Assembly: GCA_016191145.1 (NCBI GenBank)
Contig: JACPPD010000010.1
Span: 62,001 to 126,000 of the forward strand
Length of the DNA: 64,000 nucleotides
Source: Ignavibacteria bacterium
GTDB taxonomy: Bacteria; Bacteroidota; Ignavibacteria; Kapaibacteriales; Kapaibacteriaceae
Reading direction: 5' to 3'
Part shown: positions 27,321 to 36,783 of the stretch, piece after piece
Position numbering within the stretch: position 1 is the first letter of the stretch
Layout: every line of letters starts with the position of its first letter
Notes under the pieces: generated by a model
The model's input: only the letters and a program-made list of their open reading frames with translations
What the model was told of the DNA's origin: nothing
Databases searched by the model: none
Made by a program: the position numbers and the translations under genes

Positions 27321-28223
27321 CTAGCGTCGGTTGAGAGAAAATTTTCGCTCGGGCGACGATGATCTTGATTCCAACAAACTAACGTGAACGGAAACGAGCT
27401 GCTTGCCCTTGCGCTCTGTTCCCTGTGGTGTTGTCATTGTGATTTTGTTTTCTGATGTCGCGAAAAGATGGAATGGAACCTGTAGCGAACTGTCCATTGT
27501 GAGCTTTCCGAACGCAGCAACCTGTGCCTTGACGTTTATCCCAGCCTGGTCCATTCTGAATGATAAACCACCAATCCCCGTTTGAGTGTATTGAATCTGA
27601 AAGAACTTCCTGTTGAGTGTGTCCGCCCGATCGAGTACACGCCACAATGTTGCATGCTCGTACGCTGCAGGGGGAACACTATTTTCAACAAGTGCAACGG
27701 TATCGCGAATTAGCCAGCTTTGGTTCTGACGTCCACATAATTCACCAAACGTTGGGAATATTAACGGCTGGAATGCTCCACCTGGCGACATTGCCGTATT
27801 TGTAGCATCGTCTGCCGACATTTCAAGCCTGTTTCCTGCCGAATCAATTACCAGTGTTGCCCTACGGCCTATCCATGGGCTTAACGTGCGCTGCACAGTA
27901 TCGGTTGAAGTTCTCTGCACTTCTCGCGCATCGATAACCGCCAGGTGAATTCGATATACGTTGGTGTTAATAAGTGAATCGCACCAAACTAATACGAACT
28001 CCGTTCTGGATTTAATTAAAGTGGGCTCACCAGCAAATAAAATACTGTCTTCAGATTGCACATGATACAATAAGGAATCTCCAGCATGGAATGTGTAGCG
28101 GAAACACAACATATCGGGACCGAGAGGAAGCGGCTTGTATCCTGGTTCAAGTTGAATCTGTGCGAGACTCGTGGCGCAACCGAGGATTAGGAGCAATAGT
28201 GAAGCGCGAAAAAATCGCGTCAT
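27321..28223 (-). CDS. Secreted protein of unknown function (DUF6263-like)
   Basis: A 300-residue protein with a signal peptide (ASLLLLILGCATSLAQ). I do not recognise a catalytic motif. The mature part is beta-rich, beginning with YTFHAGDSLLYHVQSED and containing ATLVIDSAGNRLEMS, LIFPTFGE and FGKLTMDSSLQVPFHLF. The order of these elements parallels the neighbouring upstream protein, suggesting that the two are distant paralogues of the DUF6263 type. The N-terminal Cys in GCAT could be read as a lipobox, but the AQ site fits better. It overlaps its neighbour by 4 nt and is the last gene of the typA group. Confidence 0.6.
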   Translation of the reverse strand: MTRFFRASLLLLILGCATSLAQIQLEPGYKPLPLGPDMLCFRYTFHAGDSLLYHVQSEDSILFAGEPTLIKSRTEFVLVWCDSLINTNVYRIHLAVIDAREVQRTSTDTVQRTLSPWIGRRATLVIDSAGNRLEMSADDATNTAMSPGGAFQPLIFPTFGELCGRQNQSWLIRDTVALVENSVPPAAYEHATLWRVLDRADTLNRKFFQIQYTQTGIGGLSFRMDQAGINVKAQVAAFGKLTMDSSLQVPFHLFATSENKITMTTPQGTERKGKQLVSVHVSLLESRSSSPERKFSLNRR

Positions 28224-29137
28224 CGTATCCCCTCGTGCAACTGCCTAATGGACAGATTCTCAGTGCTTTCAAGAGGAATAGTTGTATTCACCGGGCTGGC
28301 GAAATTCATGGTTGTTCGTGTGCTCATTGATGATTCCGATATCAACAGGATTCCAGTATGGGCATTGTGAAGCGATATACCATTCAAGTCTCCTGTACCA
28401 GTCAACGTCACACTAATTGTCCCTGTCTCATAAGATCCCTGTTGGACTAAGTTGTCGGCGCTTGCATCGATAATCCAACATCGAGTTCCGAGTGTATCAA
28501 ACGTTCCGCGGAACGATAAAGTGACTGTTCCCGTGGTTACAATAAATCCAAGACCATTTGTTGCCGGTGTAGTGTCCTGAAGGTTCTGTGTCCAGGTTGA
28601 CCCGGGAACAACATCTGATGTCGGGAATAGAGGGAAGAGCTTACGAAGAATTCCAGTGGTTTTAAGTAAGGAAGTGACTTCGGGAAAACTGGAGTCTGAT
28701 GCGTCGTATGTACCCGACACAATAGTTCCATTTGGTGATATTGTAATTGTTGATGATTTTCCGCTAACGTTTAGAAGTTCAGTCTCAGTTGGGTGAGCTG
28801 TCTTTGAGTCCATGCCATTTATAGTAACCAGGATTGAAGCTTTGTTATAATCGATATCAATTTTCGAACTATTGAGTACAGATTCCTGAACCTTCACTAT
28901 AAGGTCGAGTTTCGTCTTTGTATCGGTTGTAATTTCTCTGTTAGCCATTTTCATAATCTGCTGCACAACATCAACAGCTTCGTAGCGAAAAGCTTCCTGC
29001 TGAGGCAATCTGTACGTCAGCCGAATTGCATCCGATAACACCGCGCGATGCGGCATCGGATTTCCGGCATACACAACACTACCGGCTATTAAGATCAGGC
29101 CGCCTGCAGTGAGTGAAACAACAAGTCGATATATCAT
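28220..29137 (-). CDS. Secreted protein of unknown function (DUF6263-like)
   Basis: A 305-residue protein with a signal peptide (VVSLTAGGLILIAGSVVYAG). The mature part reads RLTYRLPQQEAFRYEAVDVVQQ, SSTITISPNGTIVSG, FPLFPTSDVVPGSTW and HTGILLISESSMSTRTTM; the last piece resembles the C-terminal strand of DUF6263 proteins. No enzyme motif is visible. Its ATG shares one base with the typA TAA stop, and its own stop overlaps the next gene, so the three are tightly coupled. A periplasmic or surface role is inferred; the function is unknown. Confidence 0.65.
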   Translation of the reverse strand: MIYRLVVSLTAGGLILIAGSVVYAGNPMPHRAVLSDAIRLTYRLPQQEAFRYEAVDVVQQIMKMANREITTDTKTKLDLIVKVQESVLNSSKIDIDYNKASILVTINGMDSKTAHPTETELLNVSGKSSTITISPNGTIVSGTYDASDSSFPEVTSLLKTTGILRKLFPLFPTSDVVPGSTWTQNLQDTTPATNGLGFIVTTGTVTLSFRGTFDTLGTRCWIIDASADNLVQQGSYETGTISVTLTGTGDLNGISLHNAHTGILLISESSMSTRTTMNFASPVNTTIPLESTENLSIRQLHEGIR

Positions 29138-30993
29138 TAGATCGTTGCAGCTTCGCGCTTTTTTGCTCGTTGACGCATCGAAGTATCAAGAATTTTTTTT
29201 CTTAAGCGAATATTCTCGGGAGTGACTTCGAGAATTTCATCGTCTTCCAGGAATTCGATGCACTGCTCGAGCGACAATCTCTTTGGCGATTCAAGTCGAA
29301 CAAGACCGTCGGAACCGCTCGCACGCATGTTTGTGAGGTGCTTCAACCGGGAAGCATTCACACTCAAGTCGTCCTCACGTGAATTCTCACCAATTATCAT
29401 TCCTTCATAGATCAATAGTCCGGGTTCGATAAACAGCGTTCCGCGTGCCTGAATCCCCTCAAGTGCGTAGGCCGTTGCCGGTCCGGATTCCATTGATACG
29501 AGAGCACCTCTCTGACGGCCGCTAATCGGCCCCTTATAAGGTTGATAGGAATCAAATATGTGATGTATTACGCCCTCTCCCCGCGTTGATGTCAGGAACT
29601 CAGTTCGGAAGCCGATGAGACCGCGTGCCGGAACAAGAAACTCACATCGAACGCTATCTGAACTCGGATTCATCGCAGTCATTTCTCCTCTACGCCGCCC
29701 AAGAAGCTCAATCACCGTACCAGTATAAACATCTTTAATATCAATTGTAACGTGTTCAATTGGCTCCAACAATTCTCCACTACCGGACCGACGGAAGAGT
29801 ACTTCGGGGCGCGACACAGCAAATTCAAAGCCTTCACGCCTCATGGTTTCGATGAGAATTGCAAGCTGAAGTTCTCCGCGCGCCGACACTTTGAAAACAT
29901 CCGGTGAATCTGTTGCCTCTACTTTCAGCGATACGTTGTTACGCAACTCCTGAAATAATCTGTCGCGGAGTTTTGGTGTGGTAACATATCTGCCTTCGCG
30001 TCCGGCTAATGGCGACGTGTTTACCATGAAGTACATGGCAATTGTAGGCTCGTCGATATTTACATACGAGAGGGGCTCCAGGCGGCTGCCTTCAGCTATC
30101 GTTTGGCCGATGTTAACGTTCTCAAAGCCCGACAGAGCGATAATGTCGCCCGCATCAGCCTTCGTGGTTTCGATACGGCTGATGCCTTCGAAAACATACA
30201 TCTTTGTAATTCGCGATATATCACGACTGCCATCAGGCATAATCAAGGCAACACTATCGCCGACTTTTACTGTTCCTGAATAAATTCTGCCAATGGCAAT
30301 TCGTCCAACATAATCGCTCCAATCCAACGCACTGATAACCATCGCAAACTGGGCTTCGGTATCAATATGCGGAGGGGGAATGTTTCGCAGGATCGACTCG
30401 AATAATGGTTCCAGATTATCATTAGCATCATCAAGCGTCGGCTTCGCAATACCCAGTTTCCCAACTGCATAAATCACTGGGAAGTCGAGCTGTTCGTATG
30501 ATGCGCCTAAGGCTATGAACAACTCCATGATCTCATCGAGAACTTCGGCAGGCCGGGCATCCTGCCTGTCAATTTTGTTAATAACGACAATTGGGGCAAG
30601 CCCCATTTCGAGCGCCTTCCTCAAAACAAATCGTGTTTGAGGAAGGGGGCCTTCTGCAGCGTCAACCAATAGCAACACACCATCAACCATTGAGAGAACG
30701 CGTTCCACTTCTCCACCGAAGTCTGAGTGTCCTGGCGTGTCTACGATGTTGATCTTCACATCATGCCAATGAACAGCCGCATTCTTAGCCATAATGGTGA
30801 TTCCACGCTCTTTTTCCAGATCGTTGGAATCCATCACGCGTTCAACAACAATTTGATTGGTGCGGAACGTGCCCGCCTGCCGCAGCATGTGGTCGACAAG
30901 TGTAGTCTTGCCATGGTCGACATGTGCGATGATGGCTACGTTCCTGATATCAGTTCGAGCAATACTGGTCGTTTGGAGTTTTATATCTGGCAT
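29137..30993 (-). CDS. typA: Ribosome-associated GTPase TypA/BipA
   Basis: A 618-residue translational GTPase related to EF-G and LepA that acts on the ribosome and in 50S assembly, mainly under stress or cold. The G domain has [32 protein letters not shown] and [10 protein letters not shown]. The beta-barrel domain, an EF-G-like domain ([39 protein letters not shown]) and the BipA-specific C-terminal region ([22 protein letters not shown]) follow in order. Length fits the family. It leads a group with two secreted proteins of unknown function, an unusual pairing. Confidence 0.96.
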   Translation of the reverse strand: MPDIKLQTTSIARTDIRNVAIIAHVDHGKTTLVDHMLRQAGTFRTNQIVVERVMDSNDLEKERGITIMAKNAAVHWHDVKINIVDTPGHSDFGGEVERVLSMVDGVLLLVDAAEGPLPQTRFVLRKALEMGLAPIVVINKIDRQDARPAEVLDEIMELFIALGASYEQLDFPVIYAVGKLGIAKPTLDDANDNLEPLFESILRNIPPPHIDTEAQFAMVISALDWSDYVGRIAIGRIYSGTVKVGDSVALIMPDGSRDISRITKMYVFEGISRIETTKADAGDIIALSGFENVNIGQTIAEGSRLEPLSYVNIDEPTIAMYFMVNTSPLAGREGRYVTTPKLRDRLFQELRNNVSLKVEATDSPDVFKVSARGELQLAILIETMRREGFEFAVSRPEVLFRRSGSGELLEPIEHVTIDIKDVYTGTVIELLGRRRGEMTAMNPSSDSVRCEFLVPARGLIGFRTEFLTSTRGEGVIHHIFDSYQPYKGPISGRQRGALVSMESGPATAYALEGIQARGTLFIEPGLLIYEGMIIGENSREDDLSVNASRLKHLTNMRASGSDGLVRLESPKRLSLEQCIEFLEDDEILEVTPENIRLRKKILDTSMRQRAKKREAATI

Positions 30994-30999
30994 GAACTA

Positions 31000-31007
31000 C
31001 AAAATTA
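31000..31007 (-). promoter_or_regulatory. TAnnTTTG promoter box immediately upstream of typA
   Basis: Read on the minus strand, TAATTTTG matches the -7 consensus exactly and ends 6 nt before the typA ATG, so the transcript would have a very short leader or none. Confidence 0.45.
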
Positions 31008-31112
31008 CGACTTTGTCCAGGTTGTTGTGTTGAACCAAATCGCCAGCCGACGCTGCATTTTCGAGCTGAATCAGCGTTAACAAAGACTTTACCAGAGATT
31101 TTGGGAGAATTA

Positions 31113-31664
31113 ATGCGATTGTTTATACATCTGTCTTTTGGATTTGCCGTGCTAATTCTTTCGGCATGTTCATCGTTCGATGTTAATACCGATTATGATC
31201 CATCAACGGACTTTGCGAGCTTCAAGAGTTATTACCTGAAACCCGACGTGAAAATTCCCGGCGACGTGCTGCAGAACATGGAATTCGACAGGAAACGGAT
31301 TTTCGACGCAATTGAGCGCGAGTTGCAGTCGAAAGGCCTCGAACAAGCAAATGAATCATCTGCCGATTTGATTGTTGTTTCTTATGCAGGTGTTAAGGAA
31401 AAAGTGAATCTTAATACTTACGGTTACAGTGCCGGACCATATTGGGGTCCGTACTATGGCGGATCTTACAGTACACAAACTGTAGTAACGCATTACAACG
31501 AAGGAACCCTTCACATCGATATCATGGATGCAAAAGCAAAGTCGTTGATATGGAAGGGGCAGGGTACTGCAGTGATGGAACAGACGCGTTCACCCCAGGA
31601 ACGGCAGCAGATAATTGATGAAGCGGTGCAGGAGATTCTGTACTACTTTCCACCACGACGCTAG
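31113..31664 (+). CDS. DUF4136 lipoprotein
   Basis: A 183-residue lipoprotein with lipobox LSAC (FAVLILSACSS). DUF4136 features are plain: FDVNTDYDPSTDFASFKSYYL at the N-terminus, AIERELQSKGLEQANESSADLIVVSYAG, and at the end LHIDIMDAKAKSLIWKGQGTAVM with PQERQQIIDEAVQEILYYFPP. A Gly/Tyr-rich patch (YGYSAGPYWGPYYGGSY) lies in the middle. The ATG at 31113 is preferred because GGGAGA precedes it; an in-frame TTG lies four codons upstream. The function of the family is not known. Its stop shares the sequence CTAG with the convergent gene. Confidence 0.88.
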   Translation: MRLFIHLSFGFAVLILSACSSFDVNTDYDPSTDFASFKSYYLKPDVKIPGDVLQNMEFDRKRIFDAIERELQSKGLEQANESSADLIVVSYAGVKEKVNLNTYGYSAGPYWGPYYGGSYSTQTVVTHYNEGTLHIDIMDAKAKSLIWKGQGTAVMEQTRSPQERQQIIDEAVQEILYYFPPRR

Positions 31665-32161
31665 AATCCGTTCGATTCATCGCGCCATCTGACGATTTTC
31701 CAAATACTTTCGGTATTTGGACGCTCGATACGCAAATTGACTCTTCCTTGTGCGCGTTGAACATCAGTGGGCGATAGCGTAATGGTTAGGTTGAATCCGC
31801 GCGATATGTTCTGAGTTAAATTATCACCTTCTACCGCGATGACGTCGTTCCACACCAAGTCGAGTTGCTGTGCTGCCGAGAATAAGTTGTAGGTAGCCCT
31901 CATGTCTTCGTCGCGGCCCCACGTCAGGTCGACCCCTTTATCGTAATTCCGATATACAAACGTGAACGCATTATCAAGCAAGTATCCGTACGTGAGTGTG
32001 TCTTTGAAAACGTATGAGAAACGAAAGTTTTGAAACACACCTTCAACAGTATGCTGGTCACCAAGGACGGGAGAATCGACATTGCCGTCTGCAAGTGATG
32101 GAGCAAACGGATTAGTGCACGAAACGAGAACCAGTGCTACTATTGGTACTGCATATCGCAC
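31661..32161 (-). CDS. Lipoprotein of unknown function (related to the 32574-33167 product)
   Basis: A 166-residue lipoprotein (lipobox LVSC after VPIVALVLV). The mature part has TVEGVFQNFRFSYVFKDTLTYGYLLDN, DMRATYNLFSAA and ends with SIWKIVRWRDES. The closing W-x-I-x-R-W-x-D pattern and the Leu/Tyr-rich helical part match the lipoprotein two genes upstream, so they appear to be diverged copies, possibly of an NTF2-like fold (inference). It lies 3 nt after the small membrane protein gene and belongs to the recR group. Confidence 0.65.
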   Translation of the reverse strand: MRYAVPIVALVLVSCTNPFAPSLADGNVDSPVLGDQHTVEGVFQNFRFSYVFKDTLTYGYLLDNAFTFVYRNYDKGVDLTWGRDEDMRATYNLFSAAQQLDLVWNDVIAVEGDNLTQNISRGFNLTITLSPTDVQRAQGRVNLRIERPNTESIWKIVRWRDESNGF

Positions 32162-32164
32162 GTG

Positions 32165-32494
32165 TTATCCAAGGCTTTTTGCCATCAAGGTAAAAAAGAG
32201 GATTAACCCCAAAACGAAATTCGTCGCTCCTGCCCATCCAAGAATCGCACCCGCGTTTGGGCGCTCAACACACGATCCCAAGGCGCCTATGATAGCGCCC
32301 GACAGACCAACCAACACACCTCCGACAGAAGGGTGCCAGCCCATTGTGGAAGACCACGATGTTAAAGCCCAAGCTATACCGAGTGCAATTGCCACACCAA
32401 GAAATCCTGTTACAAAGTTGTTGTTAACGTGCATGTCTGGTTCGTGAGTATCCGACGTATGCACAGCATGTACTTGTTCTGTTGACGACTGCAT
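32165..32494 (-). CDS. Small integral membrane protein
   Basis: A 109-residue protein with a hydrophilic, His/Asp-rich N-terminus (EQVHAVHTSDTHEPDMHVNN) and about three hydrophobic segments (FVTGFLGVAIALGIAWALTSW, VGGVLVGLSGAIIGALGSCV, ATNFVLGLILFFTLMAKSL). The small-residue pattern G-x-x-x-G in the middle helix suggests tight helix packing or self-assembly. No family recognised. It sits between two related lipoprotein genes on the same strand. Confidence 0.65.
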   Translation of the reverse strand: MQSSTEQVHAVHTSDTHEPDMHVNNNFVTGFLGVAIALGIAWALTSWSSTMGWHPSVGGVLVGLSGAIIGALGSCVERPNAGAILGWAGATNFVLGLILFFTLMAKSLG

Positions 32495-32573
32495 AGAGAG
32501 TGTTTCGGGAATGATGTTAATGAAGAAAAACCGCTAAGGCAAAAATGCAAAAACAATGGGGGAAAACATTCGG

Positions 32574-33167
32574 TTAGTTAGACGCGGCAGCCTTGAGCAG
32601 CGACCATGTTGACTCAACCGTGTCGCTAGTACGTTTGGCATCGGCCCATCGGGAGATGCTCCACAATCCGCTTACCTCAGGCGTTACCGTCAGGACCATT
32701 GTTCCATGCAAGACAGTTGGGATGGATGCGATGCCGTGCTCAACGACAAGCTGGTAATCGGTGACGTAGATAGTTGAATCGGGAGAAGAATAATTGATGT
32801 TAAGATTCTGATACGAAAGGTCGGGAAACTGATCCAAGGTGAGCCTTGAGGTCAATGATACAAATGCCTGCCGTTCACTCTGACGGTTCCACGCGATGAA
32901 TAGCGATTGGTATCGTGCTTTGGCCTCTGCAGAAGGTTCAAAGACGAACGGATATCTGCTGCGCGTTGCATCGTCGGCTAAACAGAGCATATAATTCTCT
33001 GTGTTTTTGTCGCGCAATGCAGCCTGAAGGTTTTCTAACACTACACCTGGCGTTGTTGCAGGAATAAAATTTCCACGTCCACCCGATGGATCTTCTGGAG
33101 TTCTTGTTGCACAGCTTGTAACCAAGATTGAGAACAAGACTGCCACAATATTTACCATTCGATTCAA
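32574..33167 (-). CDS. Lipoprotein of unknown function (NTF2-like pattern)
   Basis: A 197-residue lipoprotein with lipobox VTSC ([15 protein letters not shown]). The mature protein begins with a helix typical of NTF2-like proteins ([24 protein letters not shown]), continues with beta-type sequence and ends [16 protein letters not shown], like the paralogue at 31661-32161. The start overlaps the recR stop by 4 nt (ATGA), so it is probably translated with recR. No catalytic residues can be named. Confidence 0.7.
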   Translation of the reverse strand: MNRMVNIVAVLFSILVTSCATRTPEDPSGGRGNFIPATTPGVVLENLQAALRDKNTENYMLCLADDATRSRYPFVFEPSAEAKARYQSLFIAWNRQSERQAFVSLTSRLTLDQFPDLSYQNLNINYSSPDSTIYVTDYQLVVEHGIASIPTVLHGTMVLTVTPEVSGLWSISRWADAKRTSDTVESTWSLLKAAASN

Positions 33168-33745
33168 ACCGGTACCCTGCCTTCGATGGCGCGAGCCAAT
33201 GTTGCATCGTCGGCAAACTCCAAATCTGCCCCGATTGGAATGCCCCTTGCAATTCGAGTAACCTTTATGCCGAGAGTAGATACCATTTTGTTGATGTACT
33301 GAGTTGTTACTTCTCCTTCGACATTTGGATTTAACGCGAGAATTATTTCTGAAATGCCCGAAAGTCTCGACATCAGCTCCATAAGTCGAATGTCGTCGGG
33401 GCCAATGCCGTCTAGCGGACTTAATGTGCCATGTAGAACGTGATATAATCCGCGATAGTCTCCAGCCCGCTCTATTGCCATCACATCTGTGGGTTGCTCT
33501 ACAACACAGATAGCAGATCTGTCTCGACGTTCAGAGGAGCAGATCCCGCATAACTCCCGGTCTGTAAACGTCTGGCAAACAGTGCACTCACGCACACTTT
33601 CCCGCATGTGAACAATTGCTTCTGCGAAAGTTTCTACGGATTCCTGCGTCTGACGCAGAAGATGGAATGCGAGTCTGCGGGCTGTTTTGCGTCCAATTGT
33701 GGGTAACGTGGCAAAGAGTTCAACAACTTTATCGATAGGATCCAT
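33164..33745 (-). CDS. recR: Recombination mediator protein RecR
   Basis: A 193-residue protein that with RecO, RecF or both loads RecA at gaps. It has the N-terminal helix-hairpin-helix ([19 protein letters not shown]), the C4 zinc finger (C54, C57, C66, C69 in [16 protein letters not shown]), a TOPRIM domain ([36 protein letters not shown]) and a C-terminal Walker-like segment ([18 protein letters not shown]). The ATG at 33745 is chosen because [11 protein letters not shown] is the normal family start; a frame reaching back to 33793 would add 16 unrelated residues. It is the first gene of a four-gene minus-strand group. Confidence 0.95.
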   Translation of the reverse strand: MDPIDKVVELFATLPTIGRKTARRLAFHLLRQTQESVETFAEAIVHMRESVRECTVCQTFTDRELCGICSSERRDRSAICVVEQPTDVMAIERAGDYRGLYHVLHGTLSPLDGIGPDDIRLMELMSRLSGISEIILALNPNVEGEVTTQYINKMVSTLGIKVTRIARGIPIGADLEFADDATLARAIEGRVPV

Positions 33746-33810
33746 AATCGAAAATAAGAGAGCAGACGTACCATTCACTATTTTCGAGTTCAATGTAAAG
33801 GAGTGATTCG

Positions 33811-34509
33811 ATGGGCATCTTTTCCCGTATCTCCGATATCTTCAAGTCGAACGTAAACGATTCGTTAGACAAAGCAGAAGATCCGGAGAAAATGCTAAAA
33901 CAAATGGTGCTGGAGATGGAGGAGTCCGTCAATAAAGCCACATTGGCTGTTGCCAACGCAATTGCAAATGAAAAGGGGCTTGCACGCAAAATCGAAAAGG
34001 AAAAAAGCCTGTCGGCAGAATGGCATCAAAAGGCTATGCAGGCATTGCAGTCGTCCCGAGAGGACCTTGCAAAGGCAGCTCTGGAAAGAAAAACTGTTGC
34101 AGAAAAAAATGTTGCAGATTTACAGCCTGTGTTCTTGCAGGCAACTCAGACGTCGCAGAAGATTCGCGAACAGCTCGATGCCCTTAAGAAAAAACTGGAT
34201 GAAGCTCGGAGCAGGCAAAGCACGCTCATTGCGCGCTCTCAGGCGGCGAAGGCTCAGAAACAGATAGCACAATCGTTTAGCGGTGTGGGCAGTGACGCTT
34301 TTTCTAAGTTTGACAAGTATGAAGGTAAGATTGAAAAGCTAGAATCTGAAGCAGAGGCATTTGAGCAAATTGCAGGTGAGAACACCAGTCTTGACACAGA
34401 GTTTAAGCAACTATCTTCGGGCGCGCAGGTCGAAGCAGAGCTGCTCGCAATGAAAAAACAGATGGGCTTGCTAACGGAAGGCGAAGCTGATAAACAGGGA
34501 GATACATGA
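33811..34509 (+). CDS. pspA: PspA/IM30-family membrane-stress protein
   Basis: A 232-residue, almost wholly helical protein of the PspA/Vipp1/ESCRT-III superfamily, which coats damaged inner membrane. The N-terminus [31 protein letters not shown] is diagnostic: an amphipathic helix followed by helix 1, with the conserved AEDPEKML segment. Long Lys/Glu/Gln-rich coiled-coil helices follow. A good AAGGAG ribosome site lies upstream, and a TATTTTCG box, one base from the TAnnTTTG consensus, is at 33779-33786. pspF/pspBC partners are not seen. The stop overlaps the next gene by 4 nt. Confidence 0.93.
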   Translation: MGIFSRISDIFKSNVNDSLDKAEDPEKMLKQMVLEMEESVNKATLAVANAIANEKGLARKIEKEKSLSAEWHQKAMQALQSSREDLAKAALERKTVAEKNVADLQPVFLQATQTSQKIREQLDALKKKLDEARSRQSTLIARSQAAKAQKQIAQSFSGVGSDAFSKFDKYEGKIEKLESEAEAFEQIAGENTSLDTEFKQLSSGAQVEAELLAMKKQMGLLTEGEADKQGDT

Positions 34510-34934
34510 CTTCTGAATTATTGATCAACTCTACGCGTGAACGTGTTGCAGCAGTACTGAAAGCGAAATTCCCTAACTATATCGACTTTGGCGACGGTTC
34601 GTATGCCGTGCCCCACGGCTCGTCGAGCGTGGCAGTTCTCGTTAGGTCTTATACGGAAACCGACACGATGGTTGAACTAATTGCTCAGATCGTCAGCGGT
34701 GCCGATGTAACACCAGATGTAATGCACTGGATGCTGCGCAAGAATGCCGAGCTGCATTTTGGCGCTTTTGGATTACTGTTTGACAATACAATTGTGTACA
34801 CGTATTCTATCCCGGGTGTGCATTTGGATTCCGAAGAGTTAGAATCCGCCATAACATCGGTTGCTGTAATCGCCGATCACTACGACGATGAAATCGTGAA
34901 TATGGCAGGGGGCAAGCGAGCGTCGGATTTATGA
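34506..34934 (+). CDS. YbjN / type III secretion chaperone-like domain protein
   Basis: A 142-residue cytoplasmic protein with the fold pattern of YbjN and type III secretion chaperones: INSTRERVAAVLKAKFPNYIDFGDGSYAV at the start, then VMHWMLRKNAELHFGAFGLLFDNTIVYTYSIPG and SAITSVAVIADHYDDEIV. Such proteins bind client proteins or peptides without ATP. It is translationally coupled to pspA (ATGA), which suggests that it works in the same envelope-stress response (inference). No type III secretion genes are present. Confidence 0.75.
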   Translation: MTSELLINSTRERVAAVLKAKFPNYIDFGDGSYAVPHGSSSVAVLVRSYTETDTMVELIAQIVSGADVTPDVMHWMLRKNAELHFGAFGLLFDNTIVYTYSIPGVHLDSEELESAITSVAVIADHYDDEIVNMAGGKRASDL

Positions 34935-34959
34935 TATTTTCTGGTAGTAAATATCGCAA

Positions 34960-36231
34960 CTAATTAGACGCGTAAACCCGGACACGTATACTTCGATTCA
35001 GGAAGCGGCCCTGCGGAGTACTATCGTTGAATAGTGAGACACCTTTGGTTGCGCTGTTGCGCAACTGCGATGTGTTGACGGTAAAACGCGAGCCAGAGAT
35101 CGACCTGATATATTCCACCGTATTGGAGGCACGCATCTCGGACAGGATGCGATTTCGTGCTTCGCTGCCTAAGATGTCTGTGCTTCCCAAAATATTAATT
35201 GTCGATCCTTGCGGTAATCTGCCAACGAGTTGTTCTAGCAAGACTTTAACGTCGGCTGTAAGCTCAGAACTGTTGTAATCAAACCGAAGGATAGCTTCGA
35301 ACCCATCTGTGATTAGGTCTATCTGACGTTGTGTTAGCGAACCCACGTTGATAACCGTATCAAACGTGGAATACGCTCCACTTGAACTGAGTGCAGCTTG
35401 CAAATGAACAGTATCGCTACCACCTGAAACTGAAGTGCGAACTGGAACTACGAGGCTGACTACAGAACCTCGAATCGTTGTGTCGATAAACCGTGAAGCA
35501 ATATTGATCGACGCCGAACTTCGCATTTTCGGATCACCACCAACACGCGCAGCGCCAATCGTCATTCGTCCGCGCAGTTCTACAAATCGTTGCGTGCTTA
35601 TAAATTCCTGCAACGGTGCGTTGTGTACAACGATATCGACACGACGATTTTCTTCTCTTCCTTTTTCAAAGGAATTGTTAGAAACAACACGTGGAAAAAC
35701 ACGCTGGCTCGATTGGATTCGGCGCTCTTCGACTCCAAGATTTACAAGCACAGAATGTATTGTTTGCGCTCTCTTTTGAGCCAGAGTAATTCCTTCTGGC
35801 TCTGAAGCGGGGCCACTGGTAGCCCCTTCCAAAACAATCGTTGCCGACGGGTGTAACGCCATAATTTCGGCGATGCGCAACAGAACCCACGAATGAGCTT
35901 CTACCGGATCGGAACCTGGTGGGGAAGAATCTCTTGAGCGTCTGTATGAAAGAGGTATTTCAGCAGAAGCACTATCGAAAAATACTGCGTTTACGATTGG
36001 ACTGGTGGCGTATAACAGATCGCCAGTGACAATTTCGCCGGCAAACGCCGATGATGTGGTGGCAACAGACACTGGTGTGAATGCAATCACTGGTAGTGGT
36101 GGAGCTGCGTGTGGCTTGCCCTGCTGTATGGTTCGTTCCTGCATTCCCAGACTGCGGGAAATAAATACAGCGTTATCGGTCGAAGCTAATTCCGATGTAA
36201 ATAACAGGAGCAGAGATAACGTGAATAGCAT
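34960..36231 (-). CDS. Tandem OmpA-domain outer-envelope protein
   Basis: A 423-residue exported protein with a short hydrophobic signal sequence (LFTLSLLLLFTSELAS). An OmpA-like module occupies about residues 80-195 (VNAVFFDSASAEIPLSY ... GREENRRVDIVVH), and a second one the C-terminus (ILRFDYNSSELTADVKVLLEQL ... LNRSIRVRV). Between them is a beta-rich stretch. The same two-module plan occurs in the 9083-11260 protein, but here there is no long N-terminal barrel. It should bind peptidoglycan, perhaps at two sites. It follows the DUF5683 gene by 30 nt. Confidence 0.83.
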   Translation of the reverse strand: MLFTLSLLLLFTSELASTDNAVFISRSLGMQERTIQQGKPHAAPPLPVIAFTPVSVATTSSAFAGEIVTGDLLYATSPIVNAVFFDSASAEIPLSYRRSRDSSPPGSDPVEAHSWVLLRIAEIMALHPSATIVLEGATSGPASEPEGITLAQKRAQTIHSVLVNLGVEERRIQSSQRVFPRVVSNNSFEKGREENRRVDIVVHNAPLQEFISTQRFVELRGRMTIGAARVGGDPKMRSSASINIASRFIDTTIRGSVVSLVVPVRTSVSGGSDTVHLQAALSSSGAYSTFDTVINVGSLTQRQIDLITDGFEAILRFDYNSSELTADVKVLLEQLVGRLPQGSTINILGSTDILGSEARNRILSEMRASNTVEYIRSISGSRFTVNTSQLRNSATKGVSLFNDSTPQGRFLNRSIRVRVYASN

Positions 36232-36261
36232 GGAATATTATTATTCGCAGAATGACGCAAC

Positions 36262-36783
36262 TTACAACTGCAGTCGAAAGTTCATTGCTAAGATTTGGGA
36301 TCGTGTTGGGCCAAGATTTACTGACAAGTCGTCGCCAACATCAAATGAATAAAGGTGAGCGCCAACGTATGCATCAACGGCAGCAAGTATGTAGGTAGTT
36401 ATGAACACAAATGCCGATAAGTCGCGGTTATCTCTATATGCTTCTTTCTGGCGGAACAATCTGTCGATGACTGCCGGATTAGCTTCTTCGGCAACAGCTT
36501 TTTCGTAAAGTATTGTAGTGTTGTTGAAGTCAGTGTTGTTCTTAAAAAATAACACTGCGGTTACGGTGCAGGCTCCTGTAAAGATTGGGACTTTCCAATA
36601 CTGTTCGTTGTATAACTGACCAAGTCCGGGCAAGGGCAGCGACAATAGCACTGCAGTTGTTGGATTCTTGGTTCCATGCAAAGCCTGTTCCAGCGAGTCT
36701 ACAGGCTTAGGTGCAGGAATTGTATCCTGGGCATAAAGACCGACGCCAGTTAAAAAAAATGCAGCAAGAATCAGTTGATACAT
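36262..36783 (-). CDS. DUF5683 membrane protein
   Basis: A 173-residue protein typical of Bacteroidota. A signal-like N-terminus (YQLILAAFFLTGVGLYAQ) is followed by the DUF5683 core AVLLSLPLPGLGQLYNEQYWKVPIF, which contains the Gly-Gln 'PGLGQ' motif, a second hydrophobic segment (GACTVTAVLFF), a charged helix with RQKEAYRDNRD and a third hydrophobic segment (SAFVFITTYILAAVDAYVGAHLY). The function of the family is unknown. In many genomes of this group it accompanies chromosome-partition or envelope genes. It overlaps the ridA end by 13 nt. Confidence 0.85.
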   Translation of the reverse strand: MYQLILAAFFLTGVGLYAQDTIPAPKPVDSLEQALHGTKNPTTAVLLSLPLPGLGQLYNEQYWKVPIFTGACTVTAVLFFKNNTDFNNTTILYEKAVAEEANPAVIDRLFRQKEAYRDNRDLSAFVFITTYILAAVDAYVGAHLYSFDVGDDLSVNLGPTRSQILAMNFRLQL

